A DNA stretch of 64,000 nucleotides from Symbiodinium natans. Its lineage: Eukaryota; Sar; Dinophyceae; Suessiales; Symbiodiniaceae. The stretch lies in the NCBI GenBank assembly GCA_905221605.1, contig CAJNDS010002225.1:5001-69000 (forward strand), given 5' to 3'. Shown piece by piece: positions 37,140-49,199 of this stretch. Below the pieces are notes generated by a model. The model worked only from the letters and a program-made list of their open reading frames with translations, did not search any database and was not told the DNA's origin. A program made the translations under genes and the position numbers. Every line of letters starts with the position of its first letter. Positions within the stretch are counted from its first letter, which is position 1.

Positions 37140-40020
37140 CACACAACATACTTAATTTAAGAATTTAAGGAATTTAAGGTTTTTTAAAAATTTTAAAAAG
37201 CCCTTTTTAAATTTTAAAAAAACCTTGAATTCCTTAAATTCCTAAATACCTAATTTAGGAATTTAAGGAATTTAAGGTTTTTTTAAAATTTAAAAAGGCC
37301 CTTTTTAAAATTTAAAAAATTTAAAAAGGCCCTTTTTAAAATTTAAAATAACCTTAAATTCCTTAAATTCCCAAATAGCGAATTTAGGAATTTAAGGAAT
37401 TTAAGGAATTTAAGGTTTTTTTTGAAATTTAAAAAAGGGCCGGCCCAACAATTTTATTTACGCAATTTCAGAATTTAAGGAATTTAAGGTTTTTTTAAAA
37501 TTTAAAAAGGCCCTTTTTAAAATTTAAAAAATTTAAAAAGGCCCTTTTTAAAATTTAAAAAAACCTTAAATTCCTTAAATTCCTAAATTAGGTAAATAAA
37601 ATTATTCGACCGGCCCTTTTTTTAAATTTTAAAAAAACCTTAAATTCCTTAAATTCCTTAAATTCTTAAATACCTAATTTAAGAATTTAAGGAATTTAAG
37701 GTTTTTTTAAAATTTAAAAGGCCCTTTTTAAAATTTAAAAAAATTAAAAAGGCCCTTTTTAAATTTTAAAAAAACCTTAACTTCCTTAAATTCCTAAATA
37801 GCTAATTTAGGAATTTAAGGAATTTCAGGAATTTAAGGTTTTTTTAAAATTTAACAAAGGGCCGGCCCAACAATTTTATTTACGCAATTTCAGAATTTAA
37901 GGAATTTAAGGTTTTTTTAAAATTTAAAAAGGCCCTTTTTAAAATTTAAAAAATTTGAAAAGGCCCTTTTTAAAATTTAAAAAAACCTTAAATTCCTTAA
38001 ATTCCTAAATAGCTAATTTAGGAATTTAAGGAATTTAAGGAGTTTAAGGTTTTGTTAAAATTTAAAAAAGGGCCGGCCCAACAATTTTATTTACGCAATT
38101 TCAGAATTTAAGGAATTTAAGGTTTTTTTAAAATTTAAAAAGGCCCTTTTCAAAATTTAAAACATTTAAAAAGGCCCTTTTTAAAATTTAAAAAAATTAA
38201 AAAGGCCCTTTTTACAATTTAAAAAAACCTTAAATTCCTTAAATTCCTTAAATTCCTAAATTAGGTAAATAAAATTATTCGACCGGCCCTTTTTTAAATT
38301 TTAAAAAAACCTTAAATTCCTTAAATGCCTTAAATTCTTAAATACCTAGTTTAAGAATTTAAGGAATTTAAGGTTTTTTAAAATTTAAAAGGGCCCTTTT
38401 TAAAATTTAAAAAATTTACAAAGGCCCTTTTTAAACTTTAAAAAAACCTTAAATTCCTTAAATTCCTAAATAGCTAATTTAGGAATTTAAGGAATTTAAG
38501 GAATTTAAGGTTTTTTTAAAATTTAAAAAAGGGCCGGCCCAACAATTTTATTTACGCAATTTCAGAATTTAAGGAATTTAAGGTTCTTTTAAAATTTAAA
38601 AAGGCCCTTTTTAAAATTTAAAAAATTTAAAAAGGCCCTTTTTAAAATTTAAAAAAACCTTAAATTCCTTAAATTCCTAAATTAGGTAAATAAAATTATT
38701 CGACCGGCCCTTTTTTTAAATTTTAAAAAAACCTTAAATTCCTTAAATTCCTTAAATTCTTAAATACCTAATTTAAGAATTTAAGGAATTTAAGGTTTTT
38801 TTAAAATTTAAAAGGGCCCTTTTTAAAATTTAAAAAATTTAAAAGGCCCTTTTTAAAATTTAAAAAAACCTTAAATTCCTTAAATTCCTAAATAGCTAAT
38901 TTAGGAATTTAAAGAATTTAAGGAATTTAAGGTTTTTTTAAAATTTAAAAAAGGGCCGGCCCAACAATTTTATTTACGCAATTTCAGAATTTAAGGAATT
39001 TAAGGTTTTTTTAAAATCTAAAAAGGCCCTTTTTAAAATTTAAAAAATTTAAAAAGGCCCTTTTTAAAATTTAAAAAAACCTTAAATTCCTTAAATTCCT
39101 TAAATTCCTTAAATTCCTTAAATTCCTTAAATTCCTAAATTAGGTAAATAAAATTATTCGACCGGCCCTTTTTTAAATTTTAAAAAAACCTTAGATTCCT
39201 TAAATCCCTTAAATTCTTAAATACCTAATTTAAGAATTTAAGGAATTTAAGGTCTTTTTAAAATTTAAAAGGGCCCTTTTTAAAATTTAAAAAATTCAAA
39301 AAGGCCCTTTTTAAAATTTAAAAAAACCTTAAATTCCTTAAATTCCTAAATAGCTAATTTAGGAATTTAAGGAATTTAAGGAATTTAAGGAATTTAAGGT
39401 TTTTTAAAATTTAAAAAAGGGCCGGCCCAACAATTTTATTTACGCAATTTCAGAATTTAAGGAATTTAAGGTTTTTTTAAATTTAAAAAGGCCCTTTTTA
39501 AAATTCAAAAAAAATTAAAAAGGCCCTTTTTAAAATTTAAAAAAACCTTAAATTCCTTAAATTCCTTAAATTCCTAAATTAGGTAAATAAAATTATTCGA
39601 CCGGCCCTTTTTTAAATTTTAAAAAAAACCTTAAATTCCTTAAATTCCTTAAATTCTTAAATGCCTAATTTAAGAATTTAAGGAATTTAAGGTTTTTTTT
39701 AAAAATTTAAAAAGGCCCTTTTTAAAATTTAAAAAAATTAAAAAGGCCCTTTTTAAATTTTAAAAAACCTTAAATTCCTTAAATTCCTAAATAGCTAATT
39801 TAGGAATTTAAGGAATTTAAGGAATTTAAGGTTTTTTTAAAATTTAAAAAAGGGCCGGCCCAACAATTTTATTTACGCAATTTCAGAATTTAAGGAATTT
39901 AAGGATTTTTTAAAATTTTAAAAAGGCCCTTTTTAAAATTTAAAAAATTTAAAAAGGCCCTTTTTAAAATTTAAAAAAACCTTAAATTCCTTAAATTCCT
40001 AAGTTAGAAAGGATTTTAAG
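37140..40020. repeat. AT-rich satellite of alternating inverted units
   Basis: Nearly 2.9 kb of AATTTAAGGAATTTAAGG, TTTTTTTAAAATTTAAAAAG and GGCCCTTTTTAAAATTT modules. Two landmarks alternate: GGGCCGGCCCAACAATTT (near 37437, 37859, 38071, 38532, 38954, 39419, 39852) and AAATAAAATTATTCGACCGG (near 37592, 38263, 38685, 39145, 39580). The second is a diverged reverse complement of the first, so the full period of about 420-465 bp is an inverted pair. No coding potential. Confidence 0.9.
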
Positions 40021-40082
40021 GTTTTTAAAAGGCTTTTAAAGGCCTTAAAACCTTTAAAAAGTCAAATGGGGAGGGTCCCGGG

Positions 40083-40312
40083 GCCCCCGGACTCAATTGA
40101 ATTTTTTAAAAACCTTAAAAACCTTAAAATCCTTAAAAAATCAAATGGGGAGGGCCGAGCCATTTAGTTTTTTAAGGATTTTAAGGTTTTTCAAAGGCTT
40201 TTAAAACTCTTAAAATCCTTAAAAAACTAAATGGCTCGGCCCTCCCCATTTGATTGTTCAAGGATTTTAAGGCTTTTAAGGTTTTTAAAAAATTCAATTG
40301 GGTCCGGGGGAG
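40083..40312. repeat. Palindrome of about 230 bp
   Basis: The inner arms, CAAATGGGGAGGGCCGAGCC... and its exact complement ...GGCTCGGCCCTCCCCATTTG, form a perfect inverted pair of about 44 bp around a spacer of about 23 bp. The pairing continues outward through ACTCAATTGAATTTTTTAAA and its partner. Confidence 0.85.
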
Positions 40313-40315
40313 AGA

Positions 40316-40473
40316 TGCGCGGCTCGATTTGGCCAAATTTTGCCCGGAGGCTGCCCGGCAAAATTTGGCCAAATCGAGCCGCGCATTTCTCATCGCGTAC
40401 GAAGAGCAGTCCGATTTGGCCAAATTTTGCCCGCAGGCTGCCCGGCAAAAATTGGCCAAATCGAGCCGCGCCT
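40316..40473. repeat. Two hairpins of the GATTTGGCCAAATTTTGCC family
   Basis: Each has an arm GCGCGGCTCGATTTGGCC running into AAATTTTGCC, an 11-bp loop and the complement. Separated by a spacer with CTCATCGCGTACGAAGAGCA. Confidence 0.85.
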
Positions 40474-40480
40474 TTCTGGA

Positions 40481-42160
40481 GGCCCGAAATTATTTAAATT
40501 ATTTTAATTATCGAAATTTTCATAAATTCCACCCGAATTTAAATATTGGAGGCCCGAAATTCGTTGTATTTCTTTGCGCAAAAGGAAATAACACAAGGAA
40601 ATGATGTTACATGTATCCAAAATTAGGATGTCCTTTTCTTCTTTTTCTGTAGGAAAACCCACCTGAAAAGGACACCCCCACGAGAGATCTCTATCTTTTG
40701 GAAACCTTGAAGGAAAAGGTGCTTCTTTGTCCACTCTCGCCTTTCGTTCGTTTCATTCTCTGTCCCCTTTGCCATTTAAATATGAAAAATTCAAATGATG
40801 TATAATATGTAAAGAAGGGCGTCCAAGATGTTTAGAGTGTTTCCGGTGTCCTTTTCTTCCTGTTTCTGTAGCAAAACCCCACCTTAGAAGGACACCCACA
40901 CCAGAGACTCCGATGTTTTGGAAGTCTTGAAGGGAAGGCACTCGCGTTTTCCACTGTGGCTTTCCTTTCGTTTTATTTTTTGTGCAGGAGGAAATAAGAG
41001 ACAGAAATGATGTTACATGTATCCAAAATTAGGGTGTCCTTCTCTTCTTTTTTCTGTAACAAGACCCACCTTAAATGGACACCCACACCGGAGACCTCTA
41101 TTTTTTGGAAACCTTGAAAAAAAGGTGCTTCTTTGTCCACTCTCACCTTTCGTTCGTTTCATTTCCTGTCCCCTTTTTTCGTTTACATATGAAATATGTA
41201 GGGGAAGGCGCGGCTCGATTTGGCCAAATTTTGCCGGGCAGGCTCCGGGCAAAATTTGGCCAAATCGGGCTGCTCTTCGTATGCGATGAGAAATGCGCGG
41301 CTCGATTTGGCCAAATTTTGCCGGGCAGCCTCCGGGCAAAATTTGGCCAAATCGAGCCGCGCATTTCTCATCGCATACGAAGAGCAGCCCGATTTGGCCA
41401 AATTTTGCCCGCAGGCTGCCCGGCAAAATTTGGCCATATCGAGCCGCGCCTTTCTGGAGGCCCGAAATTATTTAAACTATTTTAATTATTGAAATTTTTA
41501 TAAATTCCACCCGAATTTAAATCTTGGAGGCCCGAAATTCGTTGTATTTCTTGGCGCAAAAGGAAATAACACAAGGAAATGATGTTACATGTATCCAAAA
41601 TTAGGATGTCCTTTTCTTCTTTTTCTGTAGGAAAACCCACCTGAAAAGGACACCCCCGCGAGAGATCTCCATCTTTTGGAAACCTTGAAGGAAAAGGTGC
41701 TTCTTTGTCCACTCTCGCCTTTCGTTCGTTTCATTCTCTGTCCCCTTTGCCATTTAAATATGAAAAATTCAAATAGTGTATAGTATGTAAAGAAGGGCGT
41801 CCAAGATGTTTAGAGTGTTTCCGGTGTCCTTTTCTTCCTGTTTCTGTAGCAAAGCCCCATCCTAAAAGGACACCCACACCAGAGACTCCGATGTTTTGGA
41901 AGCCTTGAAGGGAAGGCACTCGCGTTTTCCACTGTGGCTTTCCTTTCATTCTATTCTTTGTGCAGGAGGAAATACGAGACGGAAATGATGTTACATGTAT
42001 CCAAAATTCGGGCCACCTTAAATGGACACCCACACCGGAAACCTCTTTTTTTGGAAACCTTGAAAAAAGGGTGCTTCTTTGTCCACCTTCACCTTTCGTT
42101 CGTTTCATTGTCTGTCCCCTTTTTCGTTTACATATGAAAAAATTAAGATCGTATTTCAAG
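40481..42160 (+). repeat. Tandem duplication with a period of about 978 bp
   Basis: 40481-41190 recurs at 41459-42160 with few changes (GGCCCGAAATTATTTAAA, GAAATGATGTTACATGTATC and so on). Within each copy, a subunit with ATGATGTTACATGTATCCAA appears twice more. Confidence 0.85.
41208..41450. repeat. Three hairpins forming one larger palindrome
   Basis: Hairpins at 41208-41273, 41295-41362 and 41388-41449. The spacer at 41270-41294 (CTGCTCTTCGTATGCGATGA) is the reverse complement of the spacer at 41363-41387, so the whole block is symmetric about the middle hairpin. Confidence 0.85.
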
Positions 42161-42720
42161 AAGGGCGTCCAAGATGTTTAGAGTGTTTCGGGCGTCCTTT
42201 TCTTCCTTTTTCTGTAGTAAAAAGCTCCTTAAAAGGACACCCGCACCAGAGACTCCGATGTTTTGGAAGCCTTGAAGGGAAGGCGCTCGCGTTTTCCACT
42301 GTGGCCTTCCTTTCGTTCCATTCTTTGCGCAAGAAGAAATAAGAGACAGAAATGATGTTACATGTATCCAAAATTAGGGTTTGTTTTTCTTCTTTTGTCT
42401 GTAACAAGACCCACCTTAAATGGACACCCACACTGGAGACCTCTAGTTTTTGGAAACCTTGCAAAAAGGTGCTTCTTTGTCCACTCTCACAGGACACCCA
42501 CGCCAGAGACTCCGATGTTTTGGAAAGCTTGAAGGAAAGGCAACCGCTTTTCCACTGTGGCCTCCCTTTCGTTCTATTCTTTGCTCAAGAGGAAATACAG
42601 AAAGAAGTGATGTTACATGTATCCAAAGTTAGTGTCCTTCTTCTTTTTCTGTAACAAGACCCACCTTAAAAGGACACGCCCACCGGAGACCTCCATTTTT
42701 GGGATACCCTGAAAGAAAGC
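42160..42720 (+). repeat. Further copies of the ATGTTACATGTATCC module
   Basis: The motif appears near 42354, 42612 and again at 43265, each followed by a Cys/Thr-poor T-rich tract and ACCCACCTTAAA. Diverged copies of the unit at 40.5-42.1 kb. Confidence 0.8.
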
Positions 42721-42724
42721 AGCC

Positions 42725-43680
42725 CGAAGACCTAAGATTTTTCAAGAATTTACGTCCCCAAAAGACAAATCGCAAGCACCGTCCCCCTAAGATGTTTAAA
42801 GAAGTTATGCACTCAACAGACAATTCGCAAGCACCGTCCCCCTAAGATTTTGGAAAAAGTATGCTCCCAAAAGACAAATCGCAAGCACCGTCCCCTCAAG
42901 ATTTTGGAAAATATATGGAGCTACAACAAAAGAGGTTTGCTGAAGCAGAGAGGGAGTGAGACAGGGCGAGGCATGGAGAAATGCATAGACTGTGGGACAG
43001 AGGGTCTCTTAGCTTCCCCCTTCTCAAGTTCATGTCAGTTTTCTTTCTTGTGGAAAAGAAAGACGAAAAGAGAAGAGAGAAGAGGAATTTACATGTTCTT
43101 AGGCATGAAGAGAAGTATAGACTCGATAGACCGTGGGAGGGAGAGGGCCTCTTTGCTTGCCCATCTCTTTCTCCGTTTAGACAAGAACATAATTTGGAGA
43201 GAAGGGGGGCTGTGGCCTTCCTTTCGTTCTATTCTTTGCGCAAGAGGAAATACAGAAAGAAGTGATGTTACATGTATCCAAAATTAGGGTGTCCTTCTTC
43301 TTCTTTTTCTGTAACAAGACCCACCTTGAAAGGACACGCCCACCGGAGACCTCCATTTTTGGGATACCCTGGAAGAAAGCAGCCCGAAGACCTAAGATTT
43401 TTCAAGAATTTACGTCCCCAAAAGACAAATCGCAAGCGCCGTCCCCCTAAGATGTTTAAAGAAGTTATGCGCTCAACAGACAATTCGCAAGCACCGTCCC
43501 CCTAAGATTTTGGAAAAAGTATGCTCCCAAAAGACAGATCGCAGGCACCGTCCCCTCAAGATTTTGGAAAATATATGCTCCCCAAAGGCAAATCGCAACA
43601 GTCCCCCTAAGGTTTTTACAAAGAGAAGCTCCCAAAAGACAGATCGCAAGCACAGCCCCCCAACAATTTTGGAAAAGCGT
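42725..43680 (+). repeat. Minisatellite of about 60 bp in two blocks
   Basis: Units with AAGACAAATCGCAAGCACCG and TCCCCCTAAGATTTTGGAAA at 42725-42915 and 43385-43680. The block between (42930-43260) is a different repeated module, also present at 44325-44500. Confidence 0.8.
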
Positions 43681-43779
43681 ATGTTCCCAATCAGTTTTTC
43701 TTGTGAAAGAGAAAGACAAGAAGATAAGAGAGACGAGGAGTTTACATGTCTTCCTACCTTGTTCCTTTCTTCTTCCGGT

Positions 43780-43789
43780 TCGCTCGCTT

Positions 43790-43828
<39 letters not shown>

Positions 43829-43933
43829 CCCCCTCTCGCGCTCTGTTTTTCTTTCTTTCAGTGGGCTTGAGGGCAAGGTTTTCCCCACCCCCACCCCCAC
43901 GAATCACTCTCTCGCTCTCTCTCTCTCTCGCTC

Positions 43934-43986
<53 letters not shown>

Positions 43987-44071
43987 CTCACTCTCTGTCT
44001 CTGTCTTTCTTTTCTCTTCTGAGTGGTATGTCTCGTAGAACTAGAAGGGGGGGAGAGTGAGAGGAATGAAA

Positions 44072-44115
<44 letters not shown>
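43780..44115 (+). repeat. (CT)n microsatellites
   Basis: Long CT runs at 43790-43825, 43908-43985 and 44068-44115. Open frames here are low-complexity Ser/Leu or Arg/Glu and are not genes. Confidence 0.95.
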
Positions 44116-44118
<3 letters not shown>

Positions 44119-44119
44119 T

Positions 44120-45690
44120 CTGCTGGGCATGAGGGGCGTATGCCTTCCGCGCGCCAAGTGCGCCCGAGTCGACGTTCCCCTGCCGTTTGCCCCAAGCGGA
44201 CCCTACCTATAAGGCCAACTGAGGTTACCGCTATATTTCTTCTGTCACTCTCTCTATCTCTTCTTTTCTTTTATGGGCCGTATGTCTTGTACAAGTGGAA
44301 GACGAGAAGGAGGGTGAGCTATTAGATTTGCTGAAGCAGAGAGGGCGTGAAACAGGGCGAGGCATAGAGAGAAGCATAGACCGTGGAAGCTCTTGGCTTT
44401 CCCCTTCTGAAGTCCATATCAGTTTTCAATTTTGTTGAAGAGAAAGAGAAACAAAGAAGAGAGAACAGGAATTTACATGTTCTTCCTAACTTGTTCTTGT
44501 CCCTCCCTCTTCTCTCCCCCCTCACCCTGTCTCTCTTTCTCTCTATCTCCTCACTATTCTTTTGAAGTGGTACGGGAATGTGGAATGAGATGAAGGCAGC
44601 GTCCCCTGGAGGGACCTGCCCCTCACAAGAAAAAGCCCGAGCATCAGCTTCCAAATAAACCCTGTTTCAACCACCCCCCACCCCCTTTCCCCTAGGTTTC
44701 GTATACTTTCTGCAGTAAGGATGTGATGCCCAATTGCTTTGACAAGTACCATATAAGACCTTATGTGCTTAATTGGAAAGCGAGCAATATCCGGTAACCT
44801 TGTTGGGAGATTTGTGGGAAACATTGAGAGTGAAAAGCAAGATGCTTGCGATCAATTCCTAGCAGCCTGTTTGAAGGTCCCACTAGGTGGTGAAATGATG
44901 TTTGCTCCAAGTATTCTCGTGTCCCCGGGACTTACAGTAAATCATTCGTCTTCTTTGCGTGTTTTTCTTTTCCTTCTTTCTTCCTTTCTTACCTCGATTT
45001 CGCCCATTCTCTGTCACTTTCTCTCAACAGCTCTCGCCCCTTCCCGCTGATGGTTCCATGCCCTACCCTTGCCTCCTTTCAAATGAATAGGCAAGAAGAG
45101 AGTAAGAGAGTAAGAGAGGAAGAGAGGAGAGGGAGACCCGTCCCCTACCCTTCCCTTTTTCGATACCCTTTTAAGAATAAGAAAGAGAAGAACAAGAGGA
45201 AAAAGAGAGAAGAGGAGGAAGGTAGGCAGAGGAAGAAGGACTTCCTCCCTTTCATTTGGCTTTGTCTTACATTTCGTTTTTGCCCTCTTCTGCCATCTCT
45301 TTTCTCAATGTCTTGCTGTCTCTCACTGTAAGGAAAGGAAGAGGCGAGAGGAGGAGGGGAGGGGAGGAGAGGCAATGGGTGCTGCTGGAAGCTCTTGCCC
45401 CAGGACATTCAACAAGCCTTGAAGGCCCCGACATTCGGGAGGCTCCCGGGAGGCCTGGAGGCTGAGACACAAAACGGGATGAGAAAAAGCCTCGCTCGTG
45501 GTTCTGTACACACCCGTAGCCCAATGTTGGCTTTTCCGTTTGCAGCGTCACCCCCGCAACATACCAGGGGTGGGGGAAAGTTCTAAACGCATGCCCCTCA
45601 GGGGCGGTCCCTTCGGGGATCATATGCTCGGAAGAAGAAGAGATGGAGAGAAACAACAAAGACGAGAAAGGAGGAGATGATGAGAGAGCG
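44120..45690. other. Strand-biased A/G and C/T sequence, no gene assigned
   Basis: Alternating purine-rich and pyrimidine-rich tracts. 44,700-44,940 is more balanced in composition but no frame there is convincing. Confidence 0.5.
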
Positions 45691-46084
45691 GGCCTCTTGC
45701 TTGCCCTGAGCTCTCTGTTCCTTGCAGTTCTCCTTTCTTATGCAAAAAGAAGAAGAGAAGAATATGGCAAGAGAAGGGAAAGCAAGAGAGAGTCGAGCGA
45801 AGGAGCAAAACAAACTTTCTTCTGCCCGCCGTCTTCCTCCATCTTCTCTTGTCCCTCTCGTTCTGTTCTTTCCTTATTCTTCGAAGAATGTTGTTGAGAG
45901 GAGGGGAGGAAGGGAAGAGGAGAGGGGGCGTGACAAACAAAGGAGCGGCAGAGTGAGGAGGAGTTTGCCCGTCGCCTCAACTCACCCGGAAGCGCCCAAC
46001 GGGTTCGGAGGACCAATTTGTGAGGAAAGGAAGAGGCGAGGGGAGGGGAGGAGAGGCAATGTCTCATGGCGAGCTGGGAGGGAG

Positions 46085-46123
<39 letters not shown>

Positions 46124-46499
46124 GTCTGTCTCTCTTTCTCTTCTTCTTCCGCTGGGCTTGAAACTTTCCCTCTCTCTCTTCTTTCTATCAGTTCTTTGTA
46201 TTGTTCTCACCTTTCCGGGATCTGTTTCTATTTTTCTGCGTTCCTTCTTCGCCTTAGCTCTTCACCAGAAAGGAAAGAATATGAAAGAAGGAGAGTGGCA
46301 GAGAGGTGAGAGGAAGGACCGAAGGCGAGTGAATAGGAGAACTCTTCCTCCGAATCTCGCGGCTACCAGTCCTCTTCTCCTTTTTCTTCCAACGCAGCTC
46401 GTCTTGGTTTATCACTTATGAAACGTGAGAGAAGAGCGAGGAATGAACAGAGGAGGAGGACAAGGCCCTGCTGCTTTTTCATCCCCTCCCCCCTCCCTC

Positions 46500-46558
<59 letters not shown>

Positions 46559-47294
46559 ATTCTCTTTTCCCTTTTCTCTTTCTCTTTTACTTGCTCCCTT
46601 TCTTTCTGTCTCTCTTTCCCTGGCTCTTGTTCTCCTTCTACCGTTCTCGGATTCGCTTCTTTTTCTCTTGTCTTTTCCCTTACTCCCTTGTCTGCTTCCA
46701 GAAGTAGAGAGGGAGGGAGGGAGGGAGAGAGGGAGAGAGAGAGGGATGAAGAGAGCAACGAAGACAAGAAAAGAAAAGATGATGAGAGCGAGGCCTCTTG
46801 CTTGCCCTGAGCTCTCCGCTCCTTTCATTCCTTTCTTACGCAGAGAACAGGGAGAAAAGAAGATGAAGAAGGCAAGGGAAGAAAAAGCGAGAGAGCCGGG
46901 CGAAGGAGGAGTTCACCCTTCCTCTCCCCACCGTCTTCCTCCGTCTTGTCTCTTCCTTTCTGTTCTCTGTTATTCCTCACTCTTTGCAGAAATGGAAAGG
47001 AGGGGAGGAAGGAAAGAGGAGAGGGGAGGGATGATAGCGCAAAAGATTGCAAAGCAAGGAGGATGAATGAGAGCTGAAAGGAAGGACAGAGGGTGATTGA
47101 AGAGGAGAACTCCTCCTCCGAATCTCGCGGCTACCAATCCTCTTCTCCTTTGTCTTCCCACGCAAGCTCGTTTTGGGTTTTCACCAAGAGACAGGAGGGA
47201 AGAACAAGGATGAACAGAGGCGGAGGACAAGGCCCTGCTGCAATCTTCATCTCCTCCTCTTTTCATCCCACCCTCCCCTCTCTCTTTTTTTGTT

Positions 47295-47348
<54 letters not shown>

Positions 47349-47993
47349 TTTCTCTAACTTTCTCTCTTTCTTTCTCTTTTTCTTTCGGTCTTTCTTTCTT
47401 GCCCTTGTTCTCCTTCTGCCATTATCGGATTCGCTCTCTCTTTCTCTTGTCTTTTCCCTTATTCCCTTCTTCCTTGTGCATCGTCCTTCTGACTGAGAAA
47501 GGGAAGAGGGAGAAAAGGGAGGGGAAGAGAAGGGAGAGGAAGAGTGGGAGAAAGATAAACGTCAAGTCAAAGGTAAGAAGCGGGAAAGAGAAACGGAAAA
47601 GGGATGTTGCAGAAGTAGAGAGGGAGGAAGAGAGATAGAGAGAGAGAGAGAGTGACAGAGGGAGAGAGAGAGAGAGAGAGAGATGAAGCGAGCAATGAAG
47701 ACGAGGAAGCAAAGATGATGAGAGCGAGGGCCTCTTGCTTTCTCTGAGATCTCCGTTCGGTTCATTCCTTTCTCATGAAGAGAACAGGGAGAAGAGAAGA
47801 GGAAGAACGGCAAAGGAAGAGAAAGCGAGGGAGCCGAGCGCAGGAGGAGTTCACCATTCCGCCGTCTTCCTCCATCTTATCTCTTCCTTTCTGTTCTATG
47901 CTGTTCCTTACTCTTTGCAGAAATGGAAAAGAGGGGAGGAGACAATATAGGAGAGGGGAGGGATGAGAGAGCAAGAGATGGCAGAGAGAGCAG

Positions 47994-48032
<39 letters not shown>

Positions 48033-48300
48033 ACAAGAGATACATCGCAAGAGGGAAGGAAAGGAGAGAGAGAACCACATCGAGAGGAAGTGGCATGTTC
48101 CCTTTCCCTTTCGATTGTGCTGGTCAAAGATGAAGGCAAAAAGAATAGAGAAGAAGGGTCAAACAAAGGAAGGCAGAGAGGGAAAGCCACGACTATGAAG
48201 AATTCGACATGTCCATCTCCACGTATATTCCTTTGTCATCACACTTCCTTTCTTTGTGTCTTCACGGAACACGCTAGAGAAACAAGGACGAAAGAGAAAT
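45690..48300 (+). repeat. Repeat of about 1 kb in three diverged copies with CT/GA tracts
   Basis: The landmark GGCCTCTTGCTTGCCCTGAG occurs near 45691 and 46791, and a relative near 47730; each is followed by a purine-rich tract and CCGTCTTCCTCC (near 45830, 46930, 47862). (CT)n at 46090-46130, 46497-46555 and 47296-47345; (GA)n at 47636-47685 and 47995-48030. Confidence 0.75.
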
Positions 48301-48760
48301 GACTGACCTATTCTTGATGGTTCCGGTCTGGGCGCCGAGATGTTTATCATATGGTACGTGGGCTACCGTAAATCCTAAACCCCAAGCCCTTTTGCAAAGA
48401 GTTGCTTGAAACTTGAAACTTGGAACAACAAACATTAAATCATACTCTATATCTGATACTTCCAAAGTCATTGTTTAAATAAGAAACGAAAGGGATCGCC
48501 AAATAATACGTAAAGGTCCATGCCACAAACCCCTAAACCCCTAAACCCCTAAACCCCTAAACCTCTAAACCCCCAAAACCCCACAACTCAGATAGTACTC
48601 CTGTCCACTCAGGGTCAAACCCTCGAAGTACACATGGTCGCCGCCCATGCCCCCCACCCCCACCAACTTGTGCGATGCACTTGAAGAGATCCTCGGCTGT
48701 GAAGTACCCCTAAACCCTAAACCCTAAACCCTAAACCCTAAACCCTAAAACATAAAAACT
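48300..48760. other. Unassigned sequence with CCCCTAAA and CCCTAAA arrays
   Basis: Short arrays at 48528-48570 and 48706-48770. The rest is unique with no frame preferred. Confidence 0.6.
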
Positions 48761-48764
48761 AAAC

Positions 48765-49190
48765 CCTATGCGCTGCTTGAAGACGCGCCCCTCAATCCGA
48801 AAGTCCCCGAAGCCATACTCCTTGAACTTCCGCCGCTGCCAGCCAGCCTTCGTCCAGCCATTGCCGTAGCTATCGCGCGATGCAGTGTCAATCTCAATCT
48901 CCTGGACTTCTTCGGACAGCTGGCTGTCATCCCCCTGGAAGTGGATCGCTTCGAAACGGAAGTCTTCGGAGATCATGCCCTCCTCTTCTGACTGCTGTGC
49001 CTCAAAGAGGCTCAAGCCGCCATGCTTTGGGTAGCCATGGTCGCCGAAGTGCAGGTGGTTGCAGCTCTTTCTGCATGAACCGATGCCGTGGTCCACCTCC
49101 CACCAGCACACACCGAGCGGATGTTCGTGATGTGCGGTTCCGCGGAAGGGGTCGAGCACGCGTGCATCCCAGTTTCGCAACAGCTCCTTC
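48765..49190 (-). CDS. Putative long exon (about 140 codons)
   Basis: The minus frame reads NWDARVLDPFRGTAHHEHPL, then GVCWWEVDHGIGSCRKSCNH, and later RFEAIHFQGDDSQLSEEVQE and RRKFKEYGFGDFRIEGRVFK. It has no ATG at its start and runs into TTTAGGG at its end, so it is an internal exon. One of the longest coding islands. A second frame upstream (LDWVILQILTCIENLLLDMP, about 49,230-49,300) may be the previous exon. No family recognised. Confidence 0.6.
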
Positions 49191-49199
49191 GGCGCTCAA

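Noticed and set aside
37140-40020. CRISPR array
   Set aside because: Units are AT-rich, variable in length and inverted, with no constant repeat-unique spacer pattern; also a eukaryotic context.
40181-41492. Frames with DLAKFCPEAARQNLAKSSRA-type repeats
   Set aside because: They arise from the GATTTGGCCAAATTTTGCC hairpins in both strands and several frames, so not protein-coding.
43473-47712. Ser/Leu-rich and Arg/Glu-rich frames up to 240 codons
   Set aside because: Translations of (CT)n and (GA)n tracts; no motif, and all frames are similarly open.
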